A stretch of 11,526 nucleotides of DNA. Origin: Oscillospiraceae bacterium (GTDB taxonomy: Bacteria > Bacillota > Clostridia > Oscillospirales > Ruminococcaceae). Under the pieces are notes generated by a model, which saw only the letters and a program-made list of their open reading frames with translations, did no database searches and was not told the origin of the DNA. Position 1 is the stretch's first letter. Each line of letters opens with the position of its first letter. The stretch spans positions 23,485 to 35,010 of the forward strand of contig DPBR01000085.1 in NCBI GenBank assembly GCA_003516865.1. Reading direction: 5' to 3'. The position numbers and the translations under genes were made by a program. Positions 7,557-11,526 of this stretch are shown here, one piece after another.

Positions 7557-8194
7557 TGAAAATCGCGGCATTGTCCGAATATAAGGGCGAAACGTGGGAA
7601 ATCGTTCTTGAAAGCGGCAGGAAAGTGTTCGTAAACGAGATGATTGTGAGCGATTTTCGGCTTTTCGAGGGCAAGGAAATCACGGCGGCGGAGCTAAGTT
7701 CGATAACGTCCGCGGATATTGCGCGAAAGGCGAAAAAGCGCGCGCTTTATTTGCTCGGCGAAAGGGCGTTCTGCCGCGCGGAGCTTTTCTTGAAGCTTGA
7801 GAGAACGTATGGCGCGGAAGTCGCGGAGAACGCGGTTTGTTACGTTGAGGAACTCGGTTACATCAACGACGAGGATTACGCGGAAAAGTACGCGGAATAT
7901 CTGATAAAGCGGAAAAAGCACGGCGTTTACAGGGCGAAGCGGGAGATGCTGCAAAAAGGGCTTTCGCGGGAGCTTTGCGAGAACGTTCTCGCGGAGTTCA
8001 CGGAAGAGGAGCTTGACGAGGAACTGCTCCGGCTTATCAGGAAAAAATACATTGAGAAAATCGCGGATTTCGACGGACGCAGGAAAACCGTGGCGGCGCT
8101 TGTACGCAGGGGTTACGCGTTTTCTGCGGTTAAGCGCTGCATAGCGGCGTGCCTTGAGGATTTCGATGATGAGGAGTTTTACGAAAATGAGTGA
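7556..8194 (+). CDS. recX: Regulatory protein RecX
   Basis: RecX binds in the groove of RecA filaments and modulates their assembly and activity. The 212 residues form an N-terminal beta-like segment (about 1-45) followed by tandem three-helix repeats. The family signature is visible in the first repeat at about 54-105, with the conserved ELGYINDEDYAEKYAEYLI region (about 99-117). The later repeats include the RAKREMLQKGLS region and a C-terminal RRGYAFSAVKRCI helix. The ATG at 7556 shares its first base with the recA stop (TAATG), and no strong ribosome site precedes it, so translation is probably coupled to recA at a lower level. The position right after recA is a classic arrangement. The last residues are strongly acidic. 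Confidence 0.93.
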   Translation: MKIAALSEYKGETWEIVLESGRKVFVNEMIVSDFRLFEGKEITAAELSSITSADIARKAKKRALYLLGERAFCRAELFLKLERTYGAEVAENAVCYVEELGYINDEDYAEKYAEYLIKRKKHGVYRAKREMLQKGLSRELCENVLAEFTEEELDEELLRLIRKKYIEKIADFDGRRKTVAALVRRGYAFSAVKRCIAACLEDFDDEEFYENE

Positions 8195-9521
8195 AAAAAG
8201 AACAAAAGTCGCGTTGGTATCGCTTGGCTGCGCGAAAAATCAGGTTGACGCGGAAATGATGATGGCGCGGCTTGCGGACGCGGGATATGCGTTTGTCGAG
8301 GAAGCGGGGCTTGCGGACATCGTTCTGCTGAACACCTGCGGATTCATTACTGCGGCAAAGGAAGAAGCAATCGAGTGGCTGAACGAGCTTATCGAGCTTA
8401 AAAACGAGGGCAGAATAAAGTATATTTGCGTTACGGGCTGTCTTTCGGAGCGCTATCGCGGCGAATTCGCTGAGCTTTTTCCCGAAGTTGACGCGGTTGT
8501 CGGGATAAGCGAGTACGAAAAAATCGCCGATATTTTCGAGAAGATGATTAAGGGCGAGAAAATTCAGATATTTGGCGACAAGGAAAAGCACACGATGGAG
8601 GGAAAGCGCATTTTGTCCACAATGCCGCACTACGCTTATATGCGGATTGCGGACGGCTGCGACAACTGCTGCACCTACTGCGCGATACCGAAAATCCGCG
8701 GTCATTTTCGTTCAAGAACTATGGAAAATATCGTTGATGAAGCGCGCGCACTCGCCGCAGACGGCGTTAAGGAACTTATCCTGATTGCGCAGGATACAAC
8801 GCGCTACGGGCTTGATTTGTATGGAAAATTGGCGCTTCCGGAGCTGCTGAACAAGCTCTGCGAGCTGGATTTCAAGTGGATACGCCTGCTTTATTGTTAT
8901 CCCGAAAGAATTACGGACGAGCTGATTGACGTTATCAAAAATCAGCCGAAAATCGTGAAGTATATCGACATTCCGATGCAGCACTGCGACGGCGCTCTGC
9001 TGAAGCGAATGAACAGAAAGGGCGATGAAAACTCGCTTCGCGAGCTTGTGGCGAAGCTTCGCCGAGAAATCCCCGGAATTACGCTCCGCACGACGTTTAT
9101 CACGGGCTTCCCCGGCGAAACTGAGGAGCAGTTCAACAAGCTTGGCGAGTTTGCGGAGGAAATGCGGTTTGAGAGAATGGGATGTTTCGCGTATTCCGAG
9201 GAGGAGGGAACGCCCGCGGCAAGCTTCCCCGACCAGATTGACGAGGAAGTACGCGAGCACAGAAAGGAAATTCTCGAAGAGCAGCAGGACGCGCGCGTCG
9301 GAGCAATGTACGAGGCGATGGCAGGCGAAGAAGTCGAGGTTGTCGTCGAGGGATACGACCGTTATCTTGAACATTATTTCGGAAGAAGCGCGGCGTTCGC
9401 TCCCGAAATCGACGGAATGATTTACTTCACGGCAAAGGGCGGAAAGCCAGCTGTCGGAGAATTTGTGAAAATCCGTCTTGACCGCGTTGTTGACAATAAT
9501 CTTATCGGAGAAACTGTATGA
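8187..9521 (+). CDS. rimO: Ribosomal protein S12 methylthiotransferase RimO
   Basis: RimO is a radical-SAM enzyme that adds a methylthio group to a conserved Asp of ribosomal protein S12. The 444-residue protein has three domains. The N-terminal UPF0004 domain has cluster-binding Cys15 (SLGCAKN), Cys51 (NTCGFI) and Cys85 (VTGCLSERY). The radical-SAM barrel carries the CxxxCxxC motif with Cys158, Cys162 and Cys165, followed by AIPKIRGHFRSR. The C-terminal TRAM domain (about 380-444) contains the GRSAAFAPEIDG stretch, which separates RimO from the tRNA enzymes MiaB and MtaB. An extra Cys161 sits inside the radical-SAM motif. The start is ATG 8187, overlapping recX by 8 nt, with GAGGAG at 8171-8176. 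The stop overlaps pgsA by 4 nt. Confidence 0.95.
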   Translation: MSEKRTKVALVSLGCAKNQVDAEMMMARLADAGYAFVEEAGLADIVLLNTCGFITAAKEEAIEWLNELIELKNEGRIKYICVTGCLSERYRGEFAELFPEVDAVVGISEYEKIADIFEKMIKGEKIQIFGDKEKHTMEGKRILSTMPHYAYMRIADGCDNCCTYCAIPKIRGHFRSRTMENIVDEARALAADGVKELILIAQDTTRYGLDLYGKLALPELLNKLCELDFKWIRLLYCYPERITDELIDVIKNQPKIVKYIDIPMQHCDGALLKRMNRKGDENSLRELVAKLRREIPGITLRTTFITGFPGETEEQFNKLGEFAEEMRFERMGCFAYSEEEGTPAASFPDQIDEEVREHRKEILEEQQDARVGAMYEAMAGEEVEVVVEGYDRYLEHYFGRSAAFAPEIDGMIYFTAKGGKPAVGEFVKIRLDRVVDNNLIGETV

Positions 9522-10162
9522 ATCTGCCAAATAAACTTACGGTAATAAGAATTGCGATTGTGCCGTTTTTTGTGTTTTTTATGTGCTGTCAAGACGTGCC
9601 GTACAGGTTTATCTGGGCGCTTTTGCTGTTTATTGCGGCGAGCGTCACGGATTTGCTAGACGGAAAACTCGCCAGAAAGTACGACCTTGTGACGAATTTC
9701 GGAAAATTCCTCGACCCTCTCGCCGACAAAATTCTGGTTGCGGCGGCGCTTGTCTGTTTCGTGGAGCTGGGCTGGACGTATTCTTGGGTTGTCGTGGTGA
9801 TTTTGCTGCGGGAATTTGCGGTATCCGGAGTAAGGCTTGCGGCGATTTCGGGCGATAAAAGGGCGGTAATCCCCGCGAATATCTGGGGCAAAGTTAAAAC
9901 TGTTTTCACGCTCGTTGCGATAATCGCGATACTTGCGATGCATATTCTGATGACATTCGGAATACTTGCCGATACGAACGCGTTTGTTGTGGCGGACGGA
10001 GGAACACTGCTTAAAATCGAGGAAACGGCGGGCGGCGCGTTTGTGAGCATACCCGTGCAGATAATAAGCGACGTTCTGATGTACCTGACGGCGGCGATAA
10101 CGCTGATTTCCGGCGTTAAATATCTTTATGACAGCCGCGAGTTTATCGACCCGAAAAAGTGA
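9518..10162 (+). CDS. pgsA: CDP-diacylglycerol--glycerol-3-phosphate 3-phosphatidyltransferase
   Basis: PgsA makes phosphatidylglycerophosphate from CDP-diacylglycerol and glycerol-3-phosphate, the committed step to phosphatidylglycerol and cardiolipin. It is an integral membrane enzyme of 214 residues. The CDP-alcohol phosphatidyltransferase signature DxxDGxxAR...GxxxDxxxD is complete, with Asp45, Asp48, Gly49, Ala52, Arg53, Gly62, Asp66 and Asp70. About five or six membrane helices are visible (near 8-25, 30-46, 72-84, 88-104, 128-150 and 180-203). A polar loop of about 30 residues (151-180) before the last helix is somewhat longer than in compact members. The ATG at 9518 has GGAG at 9507-9510. 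Its 4-nt overlap with rimO mirrors the rimO-pgsA pairing seen in many Firmicutes. Confidence 0.95.
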   Translation: MNLPNKLTVIRIAIVPFFVFFMCCQDVPYRFIWALLLFIAASVTDLLDGKLARKYDLVTNFGKFLDPLADKILVAAALVCFVELGWTYSWVVVVILLREFAVSGVRLAAISGDKRAVIPANIWGKVKTVFTLVAIIAILAMHILMTFGILADTNAFVVADGGTLLKIEETAGGAFVSIPVQIISDVLMYLTAAITLISGVKYLYDSREFIDPKK

Positions 10163-10169
10163 GGACGCT

Positions 10170-11054
10170 ATGAGCGATACTATTCTTAATCAGGATTTGA
10201 GCGAAAAAGCGCCGCAGCGCCCGCAGATGCTGATAGCGCAGCTTCTTTTCCGTGAGAAACCCGAGCGTTGCTCCGCGGAAAAAGCGAGGGCGGCAATGGA
10301 GAAATATTGCGGCGATATCGGCGAAACTGCCGAAAAATCGGACATTCTGATGCTTCCGGTAAACGGGCTTCGCGTTGAGTTCAAGGACGAACCGCAAGGC
10401 GTGCCGCCGCTGGCTTGTTTTATGCAGCCTGCGGAGTTCACACTGAAGCTTGATGAAATGACGCGTTCGCAGTTCTGGGATATGGAGAACGGCGCGGATT
10501 TTATCGACGGCGTGAAATACGAGGCTATCGTATATGCGATGCTGTCGGCGGGACTTACATACCGTGAGCAGGCGGAGCTTTTCATAGCGCAGCTTGACGC
10601 GGCGGCTGAGATGTTCCCGACATTTGAGGCGATTTTCACGGCGGGTTCGGGGAAGCTTGTTCCGAAAGCGCGTTTTCTTGAGGACAGACAGTGGGACAAA
10701 GCGGCGCGTTTTCTGAAAACGGCGGTAAACGTGCGTTTTTTCACAGTTCAGGGAGCCGATGAAATGCTTGTTGACAGTCTGGGAATGTATCTTCTTGCGC
10801 TGCCCGATGTTCAGTTCCATTTCCGCGCGCTCGACCCGAATTATGTCGTGAATTACGCGTATAATCTTCTTGATTATCAGTATGAAAATGATTTCCCGAT
10901 AGAGGACGGCGACAGGCTTGACGGCATAGGCGCGGACGGGAATATCAGCGAGAGCGTTCAGTGGCGCGGCAGTTACGAAAACTCGCTTATTCAGCCGCTG
11001 CGTCTCGTTCTGGACGTAAACTGCGGGGAACACGCCGCGGGTTCGCGCGATTAA
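10170..11054 (+). CDS. DUF4261-like protein of unknown function (294 aa)
   Basis: This is a soluble, probably cytoplasmic protein with no signal peptide or membrane segment. The C-terminal part (about 195-250) contains DEMLVDSLGMYLLALPDVQFH, a DPNYVVNYAYNLLDY helix and a DFPIEDGDRLDG turn. I associate that pattern with the DUF4261 domain, which has no known activity. An N-terminal half (about 18-160) with MLIAQLLFREKP and LPVNGLRVEFKD also fits that family's layout. The ATG at 10170 follows the pgsA stop by 7 nt, and GAGG at 10161-10164 overlaps that stop. It is the last gene before the terminator. Proximity to pgsA need not mean a shared pathway. The gene call is firm. The domain assignment is from memory of motifs and is moderate. 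Confidence 0.72.
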   Translation: MSDTILNQDLSEKAPQRPQMLIAQLLFREKPERCSAEKARAAMEKYCGDIGETAEKSDILMLPVNGLRVEFKDEPQGVPPLACFMQPAEFTLKLDEMTRSQFWDMENGADFIDGVKYEAIVYAMLSAGLTYREQAELFIAQLDAAAEMFPTFEAIFTAGSGKLVPKARFLEDRQWDKAARFLKTAVNVRFFTVQGADEMLVDSLGMYLLALPDVQFHFRALDPNYVVNYAYNLLDYQYENDFPIEDGDRLDGIGADGNISESVQWRGSYENSLIQPLRLVLDVNCGEHAAGSRD

Positions 11055-11061
11055 TTTCAGT

Positions 11062-11099
11062 AAAAAACAATCCCGGATTTAACTCCGGGATTTCATATT
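11062..11099. terminator. Bidirectional Rho-independent terminator
   Basis: The stem is AATCCCGGA (11069-11077) paired perfectly with TCCGGGATT (11084-11092), with a 6-nt loop. On the - strand the stem is followed, after one base, by six T (A-run at 11062-11067 on +), a strong intrinsic terminator for the amidase gene. On the + strand the stem runs into TTTCATATTTATT, a weaker T-rich tail that should still end the 10-gene array. It lies between two convergent genes whose stops are 44 nt apart. Confidence 0.9.
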
Positions 11100-11526
11100 T
11101 ATTCGGTAATTTTCTTGTACATTTCGGGTCTGCGGTCGCGGAAAACGCCCCAGCTCAGCCGATAATCGCGGATTTTATCGAGGTCGTATTCGCGCAGGAT
11201 AACCGCGTCTGTTTCATCGTCGCAAAGTTCAACGATTTTGCCTGTTTCGTCCGTGAGGAAGCTGCCTCCGTAGAATTTCAGCATACTTTTCTGGTGAGCG
11301 TTGTCGTCGTCGGGGAGAACCTCCTCAACACCTATTCTGTTCGCGGTTACGACGGGAACGAGGTTAGCCGCGGAATGACCCTGCATACAGCGCTGCCAGT
11401 GACCTTTGCTGTCGCAGTCGAGGATAGGTTCGCTGCCGATGGCGGTAGGGTAGAGCAGCATTTCCGCGCCCATAAGCGCCATACAGCGCGCCGCTTCGGG
11501 AAACCACTGATCCCAGCAAATTCCGA
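11099..11526 (-). CDS. aguB: N-carbamoylputrescine amidase, C-terminal part (runs off right edge)
   Basis: This carbon-nitrogen hydrolase of the nitrilase superfamily converts N-carbamoylputrescine to putrescine, the last step of the agmatine route to polyamines. The window holds the last 141 residues. The reading frame is open to the right edge, so the Met codon at 11480-11482 is internal. The nucleophilic Cys lies in GICWDQWFPEAAR, with its codon at 11516-11518. Further family blocks are HWQRCMQGHSAANLVPVVTANRIG, FYGGSFLTD and the C-terminal LSWGVFRDRRPEMY. The Glu and Lys of the catalytic triad lie upstream, outside the window. A full protein would be about 290-300 residues. The motifs favour AguB over other nitrilase-family amidases. 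It converges on the DUF4261-like gene and shares its terminator. Confidence 0.92.
   Translation of the reverse strand, partial: GICWDQWFPEAARCMALMGAEMLLYPTAIGSEPILDCDSKGHWQRCMQGHSAANLVPVVTANRIGVEEVLPDDDNAHQKSMLKFYGGSFLTDETGKIVELCDDETDAVILREYDLDKIRDYRLSWGVFRDRRPEMYKKITE

Noticed and set aside
6444..7571. Open - strand frame of 375 codons opposite recA
   Set aside because: It is codon-aligned with recA and exists because recA almost never uses TTA, CTA or TCA codons. Its Arg/Leu-rich translation resembles no protein, and recA explains the region fully.
9490..9495. Perfect TTGACA -35 hexamer before pgsA
   Set aside because: No -10-like hexamer lies 16-18 nt downstream, and the bases encode the conserved end of RimO. 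Similar TTGACA copies at 1423, 2164 and 2200 inside the lipoprotein gene also lack -10 partners.
8712..9530. Open - strand frame of 272 codons opposite rimO
   Set aside because: RimO motifs run through the whole region on the + strand. The antisense translation has no recognisable domain.
10143..11033. Open - strand frame of 296 codons opposite the DUF4261-like gene
   Set aside because: The + strand frame has a good ribosome site, normal composition and family-like motifs. The - strand translation is Arg-rich without motifs.

Overview
The window looks like a chromosomal segment from a Gram-positive anaerobe of the class Clostridia, perhaps of the Oscillospiraceae/Ruminococcaceae type. The evidence is a YqhQ-type DUF1385 gene beside prmC, a recA-recX pair, a rimO-pgsA pair, strong GGAGG-like ribosome sites and a typical bacterial lipoprotein signal. 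The genus assignment is inference. No mobile element, CRISPR array, tRNA or rRNA gene was recognised.

Layout. Positions 1-147 hold only the tail of something upstream and a doubtful 32-codon reading frame. From 148 to 11054 ten genes all lie on the + strand, with gaps of at most 36 nt and several stop/start overlaps. They fall into three blocks. (1) 148-4536: a polytopic membrane protein, a lipoprotein with Asp-rich repeat motifs, an OmpR/PhoB-type response regulator and its sensor histidine kinase. This looks like an envelope signalling module. (2) 4538-6390: a DUF1385 (YqhQ-like) membrane protein and PrmC, the methyltransferase that modifies release factors. (3) 6414-11054: RecA, RecX (modulator of RecA), RimO (methylthiolation of ribosomal protein S12), PgsA (phosphatidylglycerophosphate synthase) and a DUF4261-like protein of unknown role. 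A hairpin at 11069-11092 ends the array. It is shared with a convergent - strand gene, the C-terminal half of an N-carbamoylputrescine amidase (polyamine synthesis), which runs off the right edge.

How they fit together. No convincing promoter was found inside the array, so much of it may be one transcription unit or a few overlapping ones. The order is a patchwork: prmC is normally followed by prfA, and recA in many Firmicutes sits after rimO-pgsA-cinA. Here prmC runs straight into recA-recX, which precede rimO-pgsA. Most of the window is core housekeeping. The least understood parts are the membrane protein/lipoprotein pair ahead of the two-component system and the DUF4261-like gene after pgsA. 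I saw no clear sign of a wholly new system.
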